DNA from: Pseudomonas helmanticensis
GTDB taxonomy: Bacteria; Pseudomonadota; Gammaproteobacteria; Pseudomonadales; Pseudomonadaceae
DNA: 64,000 nucleotides
Assembly (NCBI RefSeq): GCF_900182985.1
Contig: NZ_FXUY01000001.1
Location: 4,909,501 to 4,973,500 of the forward strand
Direction of reading: 5' to 3'
Part shown: in pieces, positions 15,703 to 25,714 of the stretch
How the letters are laid out: every line of letters begins with the position of its first letter
How positions within the stretch are numbered: the first letter of the stretch is position 1
Position numbers and translations under genes: made by a program
The notes under the pieces: model-generated
What the model saw: only the letters and a program-made list of their open reading frames with translations
Databases searched by the model: none
What the model was told of the DNA's origin: nothing

Positions 15703-16743
15703 TCAGGCGGACATGACTTCGCGGATGTCGCGGGCGAGTTCGCGGACGCGTTCTTCTTCGGTGTCCCACGAGCACATGAAGCGTGCGCCGCCCTTGCCGA
15801 TGAAGGTGTAGAAGCGCCAGTTCTTCGCGGTCAGCGCGGCAATGGCCGGTTCCGAGAGTTGCAGGAACACGCCGTTGGCCTGCACCGGGAACATCAGTTC
15901 AACGCCCGGAATGTCACTGACCAGTTCTGCCAGCAATTGCGCGCAGTGGTTGGCGTGGCGCGCATATTTCAGCCAGGCGTCGGTTTCGAGAATGCCAACC
16001 CATGGTGCCGATAGGAAGCGCATTTTCGACGCCAGTTGCCCGGCCTGTTTGCAGCGGTAATCGAAATCTTCCGCCAGTTTGTGGTTGAAGAACAGGATCG
16101 CTTCACCCACGGCCATGCCGTTTTTCGTGCCGCCGAAGCACAGTACGTCAACGCCGGCCTTCCAGGTCAGATCGGCTGGCGAGCAGCCGAGGAAGGCGCA
16201 GGCGTTGGAGAAGCGCGCGCCGTCCATGTGCAGGTGCAGGCCGAGTTCTTTGCAGGTGGCGCTGATGGCGCGGACTTCTTCCGGGGTGTAGACGCTGCCG
16301 ACTTCGGTGGCTTGGGTCAGGGTCACGACGCGCGGTTTCGGGTAGTGGATGTCCTGGCGCTTGAGCGCGACTTCGCGGATCGACTGCGGGGTGATCTTGC
16401 CGTTTTCAGTGCCGGCGATCAGCAGTTTCGAGCCGTTGGAGAAGAATTCCGGCGCGCCGCATTCGTCGGTTTCGACGTGGGCGGTTTCCGAGCAGATCAC
16501 GCTGTGGTAACTCTGGCACAGTGACGACAGGGCCAGCGAGTTGGCGGCGGTGCCGTTGAAGGCGAAGAATACTTCGCAGTCGGTTTCGAACAGTTTGCGG
16601 AAATGATCGGACGCGCGTGCGGTCCATTCATCGTCGCCATAAGCGCGTTGGTGGCCGTGGTTGGCCTGCTCCATGGCAGCCCAGGCTTCAGGGCAGATAC
16701 CGGAGTAGTTGTCGCTGGCGAATTGTTGGCTCTTGTCGGTCAT
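15703..16743 (-). CDS. ltaA: Low-specificity L-threonine aldolase
   Basis: A 346-residue PLP enzyme of the threonine aldolase family that cleaves L-threonine/allo-threonine to glycine and acetaldehyde. Markers are the N-terminal FASDNYSG, the glycine-loop FNGTAANSLAL, the MDGARFSNA segment and the PLP lysine at Lys 207 in FGGTKNGM. The start at 16743 (MTDKSQQFASDN) has GGAAG upstream; the longer frame is unlike the family. Its place beside gbc, glyA and sox genes, as in other pseudomonads, fits a shared role in glycine and C1 metabolism. Confidence 0.93.
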   Translation of the reverse strand: MTDKSQQFASDNYSGICPEAWAAMEQANHGHQRAYGDDEWTARASDHFRKLFETDCEVFFAFNGTAANSLALSSLCQSYHSVICSETAHVETDECGAPEFFSNGSKLLIAGTENGKITPQSIREVALKRQDIHYPKPRVVTLTQATEVGSVYTPEEVRAISATCKELGLHLHMDGARFSNACAFLGCSPADLTWKAGVDVLCFGGTKNGMAVGEAILFFNHKLAEDFDYRCKQAGQLASKMRFLSAPWVGILETDAWLKYARHANHCAQLLAELVSDIPGVELMFPVQANGVFLQLSEPAIAALTAKNWRFYTFIGKGGARFMCSWDTEEERVRELARDIREVMSA

Positions 16744-16869
16744 GGCCGGCTTCCGTGGTCGAGACTCTTGTGAAGGCTCGTGGTCAATGAGGGTGCGCAC
16801 TTTACCGAAGATCTTCCGGGGAGCACACGGGATGTCGCTGGCAGAACATTACATGGACGCAGGCCGATT

Positions 16870-17580
16870 ATGCACCTGACTAAACGCGACGGCGCGCTGG
16901 ATCTGCTCAAGTGGCTGGCGCTGCTGAGCATGTTGCTCGATCACCTGCGATATGTCGGGTTCTCCGCCGATTGGCTGTATGTGCCGGGACGGCTGGCGTT
17001 TCCGTGGTTTTGTCTGGCAATGGCGGCAAATCTGGCGCGCGATGGGTCGCGGAGGATGGAGTGGCGGTATCTGGGGTGGTTGATGCTGTTCAGTGCGGTG
17101 AGCGAGATTCCGTATCGGTTGTACATTCCGGAGCCGGATACGTTGAATGTGCTGCCGACGTTGGCGTTGGGTTTGCTGGTGGCGCGGGGGTGGCAGGATC
17201 CATCGGTGATGTCGCGATTGCTCGGTGTTGCTGCGCTGGTGCTGGCGATGGTTTTCCCGGAGCGGCTGATGTTCGGGTTCTTCGGGGTTGTGCTGCCGTT
17301 GGCAATGCTGCTGGTGTTTCGTCGGCCGTGGTATTTCAGTCTTTTGCCGGGATTGGTATGCCTCGCAGCGAATCAATGGCAAGTGCTTTACGACTCGGCG
17401 AGGTTCGGCAGTAGCGTGGCCATTCTTGGGATTGCCGCGTGTCTGTTTGCGCCAGTGCTCGGAATGTTCCTGTTGCGACATGTGCGACATCTGCAGCCAC
17501 CGCCAATGCGTCGCTGGGCTTACGCCCTTTATCCCGCGCATTTCCTCCTATTGCTCGCCGTCCGCCAGTTGCTCGCCTAA
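16870..17580 (+). CDS. TraX-like integral membrane protein
   Basis: A 236-residue, very hydrophobic protein with about seven or eight membrane helices. The N-terminus (DLLKWLALLSMLLDHLRYVG, later WFCLAMAANLARDG and SEIPYRL) matches the TraX family. TraX acetylates F-pilin in conjugative plasmids, but chromosomal relatives are probably membrane acyltransferases of unknown substrate. ATG 16870 is chosen to begin just before the conserved region. It is divergent from ltaA and followed by a REP hairpin. No conjugation genes are nearby. Confidence 0.82.
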   Translation: MHLTKRDGALDLLKWLALLSMLLDHLRYVGFSADWLYVPGRLAFPWFCLAMAANLARDGSRRMEWRYLGWLMLFSAVSEIPYRLYIPEPDTLNVLPTLALGLLVARGWQDPSVMSRLLGVAALVLAMVFPERLMFGFFGVVLPLAMLLVFRRPWYFSLLPGLVCLAANQWQVLYDSARFGSSVAILGIAACLFAPVLGMFLLRHVRHLQPPPMRRWAYALYPAHFLLLLAVRQLLA

Positions 17581-17583
17581 CCC

Positions 17584-17664
17584 CTGTAGGAGCTGCCGAA
17601 GGCTGCGATCTTTTGATCTTGAAAATCAAAGTCAAAAGATCGCAGCCTTCGGCAGCTCCTACAG
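17584..17664. repeat. REP inverted repeat (GTAGGAGCTGCCGAAGGCTGCGA family)
   Basis: Nearly perfect arms, CTGTAGGAGCTGCCGAAGGC and its complement, with a centre built from GATCTTGAAAATCAAAGTC. It starts 3 bp after the TraX-like gene and may terminate its transcript. Confidence 0.92.
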
Positions 17665-17770
17665 GGGGATGCATTCTTTGGGTCATTTCCAGCCATGTCG
17701 TAAACGCACCTTTGCGTGGCGCGCGCAGGCATTTGAGCTGTCTGCGCCGGTCATACCATCGGCATCAAAG

Positions 17771-17794
17771 GGCACTGCCGTGATTGCCAGTGCC
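17771..17794 (+). promoter_or_regulatory. Inverted repeat upstream of glyA
   Basis: GGCACTG and CAGTGCC, a perfect 7-bp inverted repeat with a 10-nt spacer, end 43 nt before the glyA ATG. It could be an operator or a 5'-leader hairpin of the glyA-sox operon. No regulator is assigned. Confidence 0.4.
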
Positions 17795-17837
17795 TTACCG
17801 AGACGAATGGCGCACAGATGCCGCTGGGAGAGACGCG

Positions 17838-19091
17838 ATGTTCAGCAAGCAAGACCAGATCCAGGGTTACGACGATGCACTGCTGGCGGCGATGAATGCC
17901 GAGGAGCAACGTCAGGAAGATCACATCGAGCTGATCGCGTCGGAGAACTACACCAGCAAGCGCGTGATGCAAGCGCAAGGCAGCGGCCTGACCAACAAAT
18001 ACGCTGAAGGTTATCCGGGCAAGCGCTACTACGGCGGTTGCGAGCATGTGGATAAAGTCGAAGCGCTGGCCATCGAACGCGCCAAGCAACTGTTCGGCGC
18101 CGATTACGCCAACGTCCAGCCGCACTCCGGTTCCTCGGCCAACAGCGCTGTTTACCTGGCGCTGATCCAGCCGGGCGACACCATCCTCGGCATGAGCCTG
18201 GCCCATGGCGGTCACCTGACCCACGGCGCCAAAGTGTCGTCCTCGGGCAAGCTCTACAACGCTGTGCAGTACGGCATCAACACCGACACCGGGCTGATCG
18301 ATTACGACGAAGTCGAGCGTCTCGCCGTCGAATCCAAGCCGAAAATGATCGTCGCCGGTTTCTCCGCTTACTCGAAGACTCTCGATTTCCCGCGCTTCCG
18401 TCAGATCGCTGACAAGGTCGGCGCGCTGCTGTTTGTCGACATGGCCCACGTCGCCGGTCTGGTCGCCGCCGGTCTGTACCCGAACCCGCTGCCGTACGCC
18501 GACGTGGTCACCACCACTACGCACAAAACCCTGCGCGGTCCACGGGGCGGGCTGATCCTGGCCAAGTCCAACGCAGAAATCGAGAAGAAGCTCAACGCCG
18601 CCGTCTTCCCCGGCGCTCAGGGCGGCCCGCTGATGCACGTTATCGCCGGTAAAGCCGTGTGCTTCAAGGAAGCGCTGGAGCCGGGCTTCAAGGCTTATCA
18701 GCAACAAGTGATCGAAAACGCTCAGGCGATGGCCAGCGTATTTATCAAACGTGGCTACGATGTAGTGTCCGGCGGCACCGACAACCATTTGTTCCTGGTC
18801 AGCCTGATCCGTCAGGGCCTGACCGGCAAAGACGCCGACGCCGCCCTCGGCCGTGCGCACATCACCGTCAACAAGAACGCCGTGCCGAACGACCCGCAAT
18901 CGCCGTTCGTGACCTCGGGCCTGCGCATCGGCACCCCGGCCGTCACTACGCGCGGTTTCAAGGTGACTCAGTGCGAAGTGTTGGCTGGCTGGATCTGCGA
19001 CATCCTCGACAACCTCGGTGATGCCGATGTCGAGGCCAATGTTGCCCAGCAAGTGTCGGCCCTGTGCGCAGACTTCCCGGTTTATCGCTGA
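17838..19091 (+). CDS. glyA: Serine hydroxymethyltransferase
   Basis: A 417-residue PLP enzyme interconverting serine/THF and glycine/5,10-methylene-THF. Family hallmarks are [27 protein letters not shown], and the PLP lysine at Lys 230 in [15 protein letters not shown]. The ATG at 17838 follows GGGAGAG. It heads the soxBDAG-purU-fdhA cluster with 20 bp to soxB. Here it probably turns sarcosine-derived glycine and methylene-THF into serine, while a housekeeping copy is expected elsewhere. A palindrome lies in the leader. Confidence 0.96.
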   Translation: MFSKQDQIQGYDDALLAAMNAEEQRQEDHIELIASENYTSKRVMQAQGSGLTNKYAEGYPGKRYYGGCEHVDKVEALAIERAKQLFGADYANVQPHSGSSANSAVYLALIQPGDTILGMSLAHGGHLTHGAKVSSSGKLYNAVQYGINTDTGLIDYDEVERLAVESKPKMIVAGFSAYSKTLDFPRFRQIADKVGALLFVDMAHVAGLVAAGLYPNPLPYADVVTTTTHKTLRGPRGGLILAKSNAEIEKKLNAAVFPGAQGGPLMHVIAGKAVCFKEALEPGFKAYQQQVIENAQAMASVFIKRGYDVVSGGTDNHLFLVSLIRQGLTGKDADAALGRAHITVNKNAVPNDPQSPFVTSGLRIGTPAVTTRGFKVTQCEVLAGWICDILDNLGDADVEANVAQQVSALCADFPVYR

Positions 19092-19111
19092 GTGTTCTGG
19101 AGTAACTGACT

Positions 19112-20362
19112 ATGCAACGCTATTCGGGCTTCGGCCTCTTCAAACACTCCCTCAGCCACCACGAAAACTGGCAGCGCATGTGGCGCACGCCGACGCCGAA
19201 AAAGGTCTACGACGTGGTCATCGTCGGCGGCGGCGGGCACGGTCTGGCGACTGCTTACTATCTGGCGAAAGAACACGGCATCACCAACGTCGCCGTGGTC
19301 GAAAAGGGCTGGCTGGGCGGTGGTAACACCGCGCGCAACACCACCATCGTTCGCTCCAACTACCTGTGGGACGAGTCAGCGCACCTCTACGAACACGCGA
19401 TGAAACTGTGGGAAGGCCTGTCGCAGGATCTCAACTACAACGTGATGTTCTCCCAGCGCGGCGTCTATAACCTGTGCCACACCCTGCAGGACATCCGTGA
19501 TTCCGAGCGTCGGGTCAGCGCCAACCGCCTCAACGGCGTCGATGGCGAACTGCTCAACGCCAAGCAAGTCGCTGACGAGATTCCGTACCTCGACTGCACA
19601 AAAAACACCCGCTACCCAGTGATGGGTGCGACCGTTCAGCGTCGCGGCGGCGTCGCCCGTCATGATGCCGTGGCCTGGGGCTTCGCGCGTGCCGCCGATG
19701 CGCTCGGCGTGGACTTGATCCAGCAGACCGAAGTGATCGGTTTCCGCAAGGAAAACGGCGTGTGCATCGGTGTTGAAACCAACAAGGGTTTCATCGGCGC
19801 CAAGCGCGTCGGCGTGGTCACGGCCGGTAACTCCGGACACATGGCCAAGCTCGCCGGTTTCCGTCTGCCGATCGAATCCCACCCGCTGCAAGCGTTGGTG
19901 TCCGAACCGATCAAACCGATTATCGACAGCGTGATCATGTCCAACGCCGTGCACGGTTACATCAGCCAGTCCGACAAGGGCGACCTGGTGATCGGCGCCG
20001 GTATCGACGGCTACAACGGCTACGGCCAGCGCGGTTCGTACCCGGTGATCGAACACACCATTCAGGCCATCGTCGAGATGTTCCCGGTGTTGTCGCGCGT
20101 GCGCATGAACCGTCAGTGGGGCGGCATCGTCGACACCACGCCGGACGCGTGCCCGATCATTTCGAAAACCCCGGTACCGAACATGTTCTTCAACTGCGGT
20201 TGGGGCACCGGTGGTTTCAAAGCCACACCTGGCTCGGGCAACGTGTTTGCCGCGAGTCTGGCCAAGGGTGAAATGCACCCGTTGGCCGCACCGTTTTCCA
20301 TCGACCGTTTCCACAACGGCGCACTCATCGACGAACACGGCGCTGCTGCCGTCGCCCACTAA
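19112..20362 (+). CDS. soxB: Sarcosine oxidase beta subunit
   Basis: A 416-residue flavoprotein subunit of heterotetrameric sarcosine oxidase, which demethylates sarcosine to glycine. The FAD motif [17 protein letters not shown] starts near residue 35. [14 protein letters not shown] near residue 184 holds the His expected to bind FMN covalently in this family. The C-terminal [16 protein letters not shown] and [13 protein letters not shown] segments are typical. It is followed by soxD after 14 bp, within the same operon as glyA. Confidence 0.96.
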   Translation: MQRYSGFGLFKHSLSHHENWQRMWRTPTPKKVYDVVIVGGGGHGLATAYYLAKEHGITNVAVVEKGWLGGGNTARNTTIVRSNYLWDESAHLYEHAMKLWEGLSQDLNYNVMFSQRGVYNLCHTLQDIRDSERRVSANRLNGVDGELLNAKQVADEIPYLDCTKNTRYPVMGATVQRRGGVARHDAVAWGFARAADALGVDLIQQTEVIGFRKENGVCIGVETNKGFIGAKRVGVVTAGNSGHMAKLAGFRLPIESHPLQALVSEPIKPIIDSVIMSNAVHGYISQSDKGDLVIGAGIDGYNGYGQRGSYPVIEHTIQAIVEMFPVLSRVRMNRQWGGIVDTTPDACPIISKTPVPNMFFNCGWGTGGFKATPGSGNVFAASLAKGEMHPLAAPFSIDRFHNGALIDEHGAAAVAH

Positions 20363-20376
20363 CAGGAGAAATCCCC

Positions 20377-20706
20377 ATGTTGCATATCTTCTGTCCTCAC
20401 TGCGGCGAACTGCGCTCCGAAGAGGAATTCCACGCATCCGGTCAGGCGCACATTCCGCGCCCGCTCGACCCTGGCGCCTGCACCGACGAGGAGTGGGGCG
20501 ACTACATGTTTTTCCGCGATAACCCGCGCGGTCTGCACCACGAACTGTGGGATCACGTTGCCGGTTGCCGTCAGTACTTCAACGTCACTCGCGACACTGT
20601 GACCTACGAGATTCTCGAGACCTACAAGATCGGCACCAAGCCGCAATTCACCGACAAGGCTGATTCTGCGAAAACAGCCACGACGGCGCTGGGAGAGAAG
20701 GTATGA
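20377..20706 (+). CDS. soxD: Sarcosine oxidase delta subunit
   Basis: A 109-residue subunit. The family's zinc site is visible: CPHC (Cys 6, Cys 9) with His 60 and Cys 64 in WDHVAGCRQYF. The RDNPRG segment is also conserved. The stop overlaps the soxA start as ATGA, indicating translational coupling. AGGAGAA precedes the start. It gives structural support within the SoxBDAG complex. Confidence 0.96.
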   Translation: MLHIFCPHCGELRSEEEFHASGQAHIPRPLDPGACTDEEWGDYMFFRDNPRGLHHELWDHVAGCRQYFNVTRDTVTYEILETYKIGTKPQFTDKADSAKTATTALGEKV

Positions 20707-23700
20707 GCCAGACCAATCGCCTGTCCAACGGTGGACGGATCGACCGCAACAAAGTGCTGAGCTTCACCTTCAACGGTCAGAGCTACAAAGGCTTCGAGGG
20801 TGACTCGCTGGCCGCCGCGCTGATCGCCAACGGCGTCGACATCATTGGTCGCAGCTTCAAGTATTCGCGTCCGCGCGGGATCTTCGCCGCCGGTGCCGAA
20901 GAGCCGAACGCGGTGCTGCAGATCGGCGCGACAGAAGCTACGCAGATCCCCAACGTGCGCGCCACGCAACAGGCGCTGTATCAAGGTCTGGTTGCGACCA
21001 GCACCAACGGCTGGCCGAGCGTCAACAACGACATGATGGGCATTCTCGGCAAGGTCGGCGGCAAGCTGATGCCGCCGGGTTTCTACTACAAAACCTTCAT
21101 GTACCCGCAATCGTTCTGGATGACCTACGAGAAGTACATTCGCAAGGCTGCCGGTCTGGGCCGTTCGCCGACCGAAGTCGATCCGGACACTTACGACTAC
21201 ATGAACCAGCATTGCGACGTGCTGATCGTCGGTGCTGGCCCTGCCGGTCTTGCCGCTGCTCTGGCTGCTGCGCGCAGCGGTGCCCGAGTGATTCTGGCCG
21301 ATGAGCAGGAAGAATTCGGCGGCAGCCTGCTCGACTCGCGTGAAAGCCTCGATGGCAAACCGGCGATGGATTGGGTCACCAGTGTCATCACTGAACTGAA
21401 GAACACCCCGGACGTGCTGCTGTTGCCGCGCGCCACGGTCAATGGTTACCACGACCACAACTTCCTGACCATTCACGAGCGTCTTACCGATCACCTCGGT
21501 GACCGTGCGCCAATCGGTCAGGTGCGTCAGCGTATTCACCGTGTCCGCGCCAAGCGTGTGGTGCTGGCGACCGGCGCTTGCGAGCGTCCGCTGGTTTACG
21601 GCAACAACGACGTGCCGGGCAACATGCTCGCTGGTGCGGTGTCGACTTACGTGCGTCGCTACGGTGTAGCGCCGGGCAAGAAGCTTGTCCTCAGCACCAA
21701 CAACGATCACGCCTACCGCGTCGCACTGGATTGGCTCGACGCCAGTCTGCAAGTGGTGGCCATCGCCGATGCCCGTAGCAATCCGCGTGGTGCGCTGGTG
21801 GAAGAGGCGCGTGCCAAAGGCATCCGCATTCTGACTGGCAGTGCCGTGATCGAAGCCCGTGGCAGCAAGCGTGTGACCGCTGCCCGCGTTGCCGCGATCG
21901 ATGTCAAAGCGCACGCCGTGACCAGCCCGGGCGAATGGCTCGACTGCGATGTGATCGCCAGTTCCGGCGGTTACAGCCCGGTTGTTCACTTGGCTTCGCA
22001 CCTCGGTGGCAAGCCGACCTGGCGTGAAGACATCCTCGGTTTCGTACCGGGCGAAGCCCCGCAGAAACGCGTGTGCGTCGGTGGCATCAACGGCGTATAC
22101 GGTCTCGGCGATTCGCTCGCTGACGGTTTTGAAGGCGGCGTACGTGCTGCCGCTGAAGCTGGTTTCCAGACTGTTGAAGGCGTGCTGCCGAAAGCCCTGA
22201 GCCGTCATGAAGAACCGACGCTGGCGCTGTTCCAGGTGCCGCATGAAAAGAACACCGCACGGGCGCCGAAGCAATTCGTCGACCTGCAAAACGACGTGAC
22301 CGCTGCAGCGATCGAGTTGGCGACCCGCGAAGGTTTCGAGTCGGTCGAGCACGTCAAACGCTACACCGCGCTGGGCTTCGGCACCGATCAGGGCAAGCTC
22401 GGCAACGTCAACGGTCTGGCCATCGCGGCCCGCTCGCTGAACGTGACCATCCCGCAGATGGGCACCACGATGTTCCGCCCGAACTACACGCCGGTGACTT
22501 TCGGCGCCGTCGCCGGTCGTCACTGTGGGCACATTTTCGAGCCGGTGCGTCATACCGCGCTGCACGCCTGGCATGTGAAGAACGGCGCCGAGTTTGAAGA
22601 CGTCGGTCAGTGGAAGCGTCCTTGGTACTTCCCGAAAAACGGCGAAGACCTGCATGCCGCCGTGAAGCGCGAATGCAAAGCCGTGCGCGACAGCGTCGGC
22701 CTGCTCGACGCCTCGACCCTCGGCAAGATCGACATTCAAGGCCCGGATGCCCGCGAGTTCCTCAACCGCGTGTACACCAACGCCTGGACCAAACTCGACG
22801 TGGGCAAGGCTCGCTACGGTTTGATGTGCAAAGAAGACGGCATGGTCTTCGACGACGGTGTCACGGCGTGTCTTGCCGACAACCATTTCGTCATGACCAC
22901 CACCACCGGCGGCGCGGCGCGCGTGCTGCAATGGCTGGAGCTGTACCACCAGACCGAATGGCCGGACATGAAGGTTTACTTCACCTCCGTCACCGACCAC
23001 TGGGCGACCATGACCCTGTCCGGGCCGAACAGCCGCAAGCTGCTCAGCGCCGTGACCGACATTGATCTAAGCAACGAAGCGTTCCCGTTCATGACCTGGA
23101 AAGAAGGTCTGGTCGGCGGTGTGCCGGCGCGGGTGTTCCGCATCTCGTTTACCGGTGAACTGTCGTACGAAGTCAACGTGCAGGCCGACTATGCGATGGG
23201 CGTGCTGGAGAAAATCGTCGAGGCCGGCAAGCAGTACAACCTGACCCCGTACGGCACTGAAACCATGCACGTCCTGCGCGCCGAGAAGGGTTTCATCATT
23301 GTCGGTCAGGACACTGACGGTTCGATGACCCCGGACGACTTGAACATGGGCTGGTGCGTCGGTCGCACCAAACCGTTCTCGTGGATCGGCCAGCGTGGCA
23401 TGAACCGTGAAGACTGCGTGAAGGATCAGCGTAAGCAACTGGTCGGCTTGAAGCCGATCGATCCGAACGTGTGGCTGCCGGAAGGTGCGCAGTTGGTGTT
23501 CAACACCAAGCAGGCGATTCCGATGACCATGGTCGGCCACGTGACCTCCAGCTACGCGCACAACTCCCTCGGTTATTCGTTTGCCATGGGTGTGGTCAAG
23601 GGCGGTCTGAAGCGCCTCGGTGAGCGGGTGTTTGCACCGCTGGCGGATGGCAGCGTGATCGAGGCGGAGATTGTTTCTTCGGTGTTCTTCGACCCGAAGG

Positions 23701-23720
23701 GTGATCGCCAGAACATCTGA
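20703..23720 (+). CDS. soxA: Sarcosine oxidase alpha subunit
   Basis: A 1005-residue subunit of the usual family length. The N-terminus has a ferredoxin-like fold without cysteines (FNGQSYKGFEGDSLAAALIA). An NAD-binding oxidoreductase domain begins near residue 176 (VGAGPAGLAAALAAA). The C-terminal 400 residues form the GcvT-like tetrahydrofolate domain (GLLDASTLGKIDIQGPDA...), which captures the methyl carbon as methylene-THF. It overlaps soxD by 4 bp. A REPIN separates it from soxG, which is unusual inside this operon. Confidence 0.96.
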   Translation: MSQTNRLSNGGRIDRNKVLSFTFNGQSYKGFEGDSLAAALIANGVDIIGRSFKYSRPRGIFAAGAEEPNAVLQIGATEATQIPNVRATQQALYQGLVATSTNGWPSVNNDMMGILGKVGGKLMPPGFYYKTFMYPQSFWMTYEKYIRKAAGLGRSPTEVDPDTYDYMNQHCDVLIVGAGPAGLAAALAAARSGARVILADEQEEFGGSLLDSRESLDGKPAMDWVTSVITELKNTPDVLLLPRATVNGYHDHNFLTIHERLTDHLGDRAPIGQVRQRIHRVRAKRVVLATGACERPLVYGNNDVPGNMLAGAVSTYVRRYGVAPGKKLVLSTNNDHAYRVALDWLDASLQVVAIADARSNPRGALVEEARAKGIRILTGSAVIEARGSKRVTAARVAAIDVKAHAVTSPGEWLDCDVIASSGGYSPVVHLASHLGGKPTWREDILGFVPGEAPQKRVCVGGINGVYGLGDSLADGFEGGVRAAAEAGFQTVEGVLPKALSRHEEPTLALFQVPHEKNTARAPKQFVDLQNDVTAAAIELATREGFESVEHVKRYTALGFGTDQGKLGNVNGLAIAARSLNVTIPQMGTTMFRPNYTPVTFGAVAGRHCGHIFEPVRHTALHAWHVKNGAEFEDVGQWKRPWYFPKNGEDLHAAVKRECKAVRDSVGLLDASTLGKIDIQGPDAREFLNRVYTNAWTKLDVGKARYGLMCKEDGMVFDDGVTACLADNHFVMTTTTGGAARVLQWLELYHQTEWPDMKVYFTSVTDHWATMTLSGPNSRKLLSAVTDIDLSNEAFPFMTWKEGLVGGVPARVFRISFTGELSYEVNVQADYAMGVLEKIVEAGKQYNLTPYGTETMHVLRAEKGFIIVGQDTDGSMTPDDLNMGWCVGRTKPFSWIGQRGMNREDCVKDQRKQLVGLKPIDPNVWLPEGAQLVFNTKQAIPMTMVGHVTSSYAHNSLGYSFAMGVVKGGLKRLGERVFAPLADGSVIEAEIVSSVFFDPKGDRQNI

Positions 23721-23724
23721 CACT

Positions 23725-23831
23725 GATCGTTCCCACGCTCTGCGTGGGAATGCATCCCGGGACGCTCTGCGTCCCAAGAGCGGACGCCGAGCGTCCATGG
23801 CGGCATTCCCACGCAGAGCGTGGGAACGATC
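23725..23831. repeat. REPIN between soxA and soxG
   Basis: A 107-bp inverted repeat bounded by GATCGTTCCCACGCTCTGCG and GCAGAGCGTGGGAACGATC, of the family flanking the RAYT gene. It lies inside the sox operon and leaves the soxG ribosome binding site (AGGAAGG) intact. Confidence 0.92.
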
Positions 23832-23852
23832 AAGAATTCAGGAAGGTGCTTT

Positions 23853-24485
23853 ATGACCACAGCCAATATTTACCAACAACGCCCGACTACCGGCGCCAAG
23901 GCCGAGTCGTCGCTGCAGCATGCCGACCTCGCCAGCCTGGTCGGCAAGGGCCGCAAAAACGCCGGCGTGATCGTGCGGGAAAAGAAACTCCTCGGCCATC
24001 TGACCATTCGTGGCGACGGCCACGATGCCGCGTTCGCCGCCGGTGTGCACAAGGCCTTGGGCATCGAACTGCCTGGCGCCCTCAGCGTCATCGTCAAAGG
24101 TGAAACCAGCCTGCAATGGATGGGCCCGGACGAATGGCTGCTGATCGTGCCAAGCGGTGAAGAATTCGCTGCTGAACAGAAACTGCGTGAAGCGCTGGGC
24201 GATCTGCACATCGCGATCGTCAACGTCAGTGGCGGCCAGCAAGTGCTCGAACTGAGCGGGCCGAATGTGCGTCAGGTGCTGATGAAATCGACCAGCTATG
24301 ACGTGCACCCGAACAGTTTTCCGGTGGGTAAAGCGGTCGGCACGGTGTTCGCCAAGTCGCAGTTGATGATTCGACATACCGCTGAAGACACCTGGGAACT
24401 GCTGATTCGTCGTAGCTTCTCGGATTACTGGTGGTTGTGGTTGCAGGATGCTTCGGCTGAGTACGGCCTCAGCGTCCAGGCCTGA
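23853..24485 (+). CDS. soxG: Sarcosine oxidase gamma subunit
   Basis: A 210-residue SoxG-family protein with a folate-binding-like fold (SLQWMGPDEWLLIVP, NVSGGQQVLELSGPNVRQVL, and the C-terminal RRSFSDYWWLWLQDAS). The ATG at 23853 with AGGAAGG upstream is chosen over the earlier ATG at 23820, which lies in the REPIN arm. It completes the SoxBDAG enzyme. It is followed by an inverted-repeat element before purU, so purU and fdhA may be partly uncoupled. Confidence 0.95.
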   Translation: MTTANIYQQRPTTGAKAESSLQHADLASLVGKGRKNAGVIVREKKLLGHLTIRGDGHDAAFAAGVHKALGIELPGALSVIVKGETSLQWMGPDEWLLIVPSGEEFAAEQKLREALGDLHIAIVNVSGGQQVLELSGPNVRQVLMKSTSYDVHPNSFPVGKAVGTVFAKSQLMIRHTAEDTWELLIRRSFSDYWWLWLQDASAEYGLSVQA

Positions 24486-24500
24486 TAGATCAAGAGCCAC

Positions 24501-24661
24501 CCCCTCACCCCAGCCCTCTCCCCCAGGGGGGAGAGGGGGAAAGGGAGCCGATCTCGGGTGTTTTTGCGATCTGCATTCACCTTCAGATTTTCAGGTCGGC
24601 GTAGCTCGAACCAACACCACGGTCAGTCCCCTCTCCCTCTGGGAGAGGGCTAGGGTGAGGG
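24501..24661. repeat. CCCCTCACCC/GGGTGAGG inverted-repeat element
   Basis: A 161-bp element starting CCCCTCACCCCAGCCCTCTC and ending GGGAGAGGGCTAGGGTGAGG plus one G, of the same class as 13552-13730. It sits between soxG and purU. Confidence 0.85.
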
Positions 24662-24703
24662 AAAAACCTGACACCCCGCACAAAGAACAGGAGCCACCGC
24701 ACC

Positions 24704-25561
24704 ATGAGCCGCGCCCCAGACACATGGATTCTGACCGCCGACTGCCCCAGCGTCCTCGGCACCGTGGACGCGGTGACGCGTTTTCTGTTCGAGCAGGGTT
24801 GCTACGTCACCGAGCACCATTCGTTCGATGACCGCCTCTCCGGGCGTTTTTTCATCCGCGTGGAATTCCGTCAGCCTGACGGTTTCGACGAGCAATCCTT
24901 CCGCGCAGGCCTCGCCGAACGTGGCCAGTCCTTCGGCATGATCTTCGAACTGACGGCGCCAAACTACCGGCCAAAAGTGGTGATCATGGTCTCCAAAGCC
25001 GATCACTGCCTCAACGACTTGCTCTACCGCCAGCGCATCGGCCAGTTGTCGATGGACGTTGCGGCGGTGGTCTCCAATCACCCTGACCTCAAGCCGCTGG
25101 CCGACTGGCACCAGATTCCCTACTACCATTTCCCCCTCGACCCCAACGACAAGCCGTCGCAGGAGCGTCAGGTGTGGCAGGTGATCGAAGACTCCGGCGC
25201 CGAACTGGTGATCCTCGCCCGCTACATGCAGGTGCTGTCGCCGGAGTTGTGCCGCAAGCTCGATGGCAAGGCGATCAACATTCATCACTCGTTGCTGCCG
25301 GGTTTCAAGGGCGCCAAGCCGTATCACCAGGCCTACAACAAGGGCGTGAAACTGGTGGGCGCGACGGCGCATTACATCAACAACGATCTCGATGAAGGGC
25401 CGATCATTGCCCAAGGCGTCGAGGCGGTGGATCACAGTCATTACCCTGAGGATTTGATTGCCAAGGGGCGCGATATCGAAGGCCTGACGCTGGCGCGGGC
25501 CGTGGGTTATCACATTGAGCGGCGCGTGTTCCTGAACGCCAATCGCACCGTCGTTCTCTAG
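24704..25561 (+). CDS. purU: Formyltetrahydrofolate deformylase
   Basis: A 285-residue enzyme with an N-terminal ACT domain (about 5-85) and a C-terminal formyltransferase domain. The catalytic Asn 192 and His 194 lie in INIHHSLLPGFKG, and the Asp lies in the NNDLDEGPIIAQ segment. It hydrolyses 10-formyl-THF to formate and THF, returning free folate after sarcosine demethylation. AGGAG precedes the start. It is probably the betaine-pathway copy, with a second housekeeping purU likely elsewhere. Confidence 0.94.
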   Translation: MSRAPDTWILTADCPSVLGTVDAVTRFLFEQGCYVTEHHSFDDRLSGRFFIRVEFRQPDGFDEQSFRAGLAERGQSFGMIFELTAPNYRPKVVIMVSKADHCLNDLLYRQRIGQLSMDVAAVVSNHPDLKPLADWHQIPYYHFPLDPNDKPSQERQVWQVIEDSGAELVILARYMQVLSPELCRKLDGKAINIHHSLLPGFKGAKPYHQAYNKGVKLVGATAHYINNDLDEGPIIAQGVEAVDHSHYPEDLIAKGRDIEGLTLARAVGYHIERRVFLNANRTVVL

Positions 25562-25567
25562 ATCGCT

Positions 25568-25643
25568 AAAAGATCGCAGCCTTCGGCAGCTCCTACAGGA
25601 GGGTGCGATTCATGTAGGAGCTGCCGAAGGCTGCGATCTTTTG
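25568..25643. repeat. REP inverted repeat (outward order)
   Basis: AAAAGATCGCAGCCTTCGGC...CTCCTACA is followed by TGTAGGAGCTGCCGAAGGC...GATCTTTT, so the arms are in the order opposite to the copy at 17584. It lies between purU and fdhA. Confidence 0.9.
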
Positions 25644-25714
25644 ATTTACCGAGCATTTAACGCGCTGCCTGCCTGGGCAACGCGGTTCCATAAAAACAAC
25701 AGCGAGGTGAAAGC

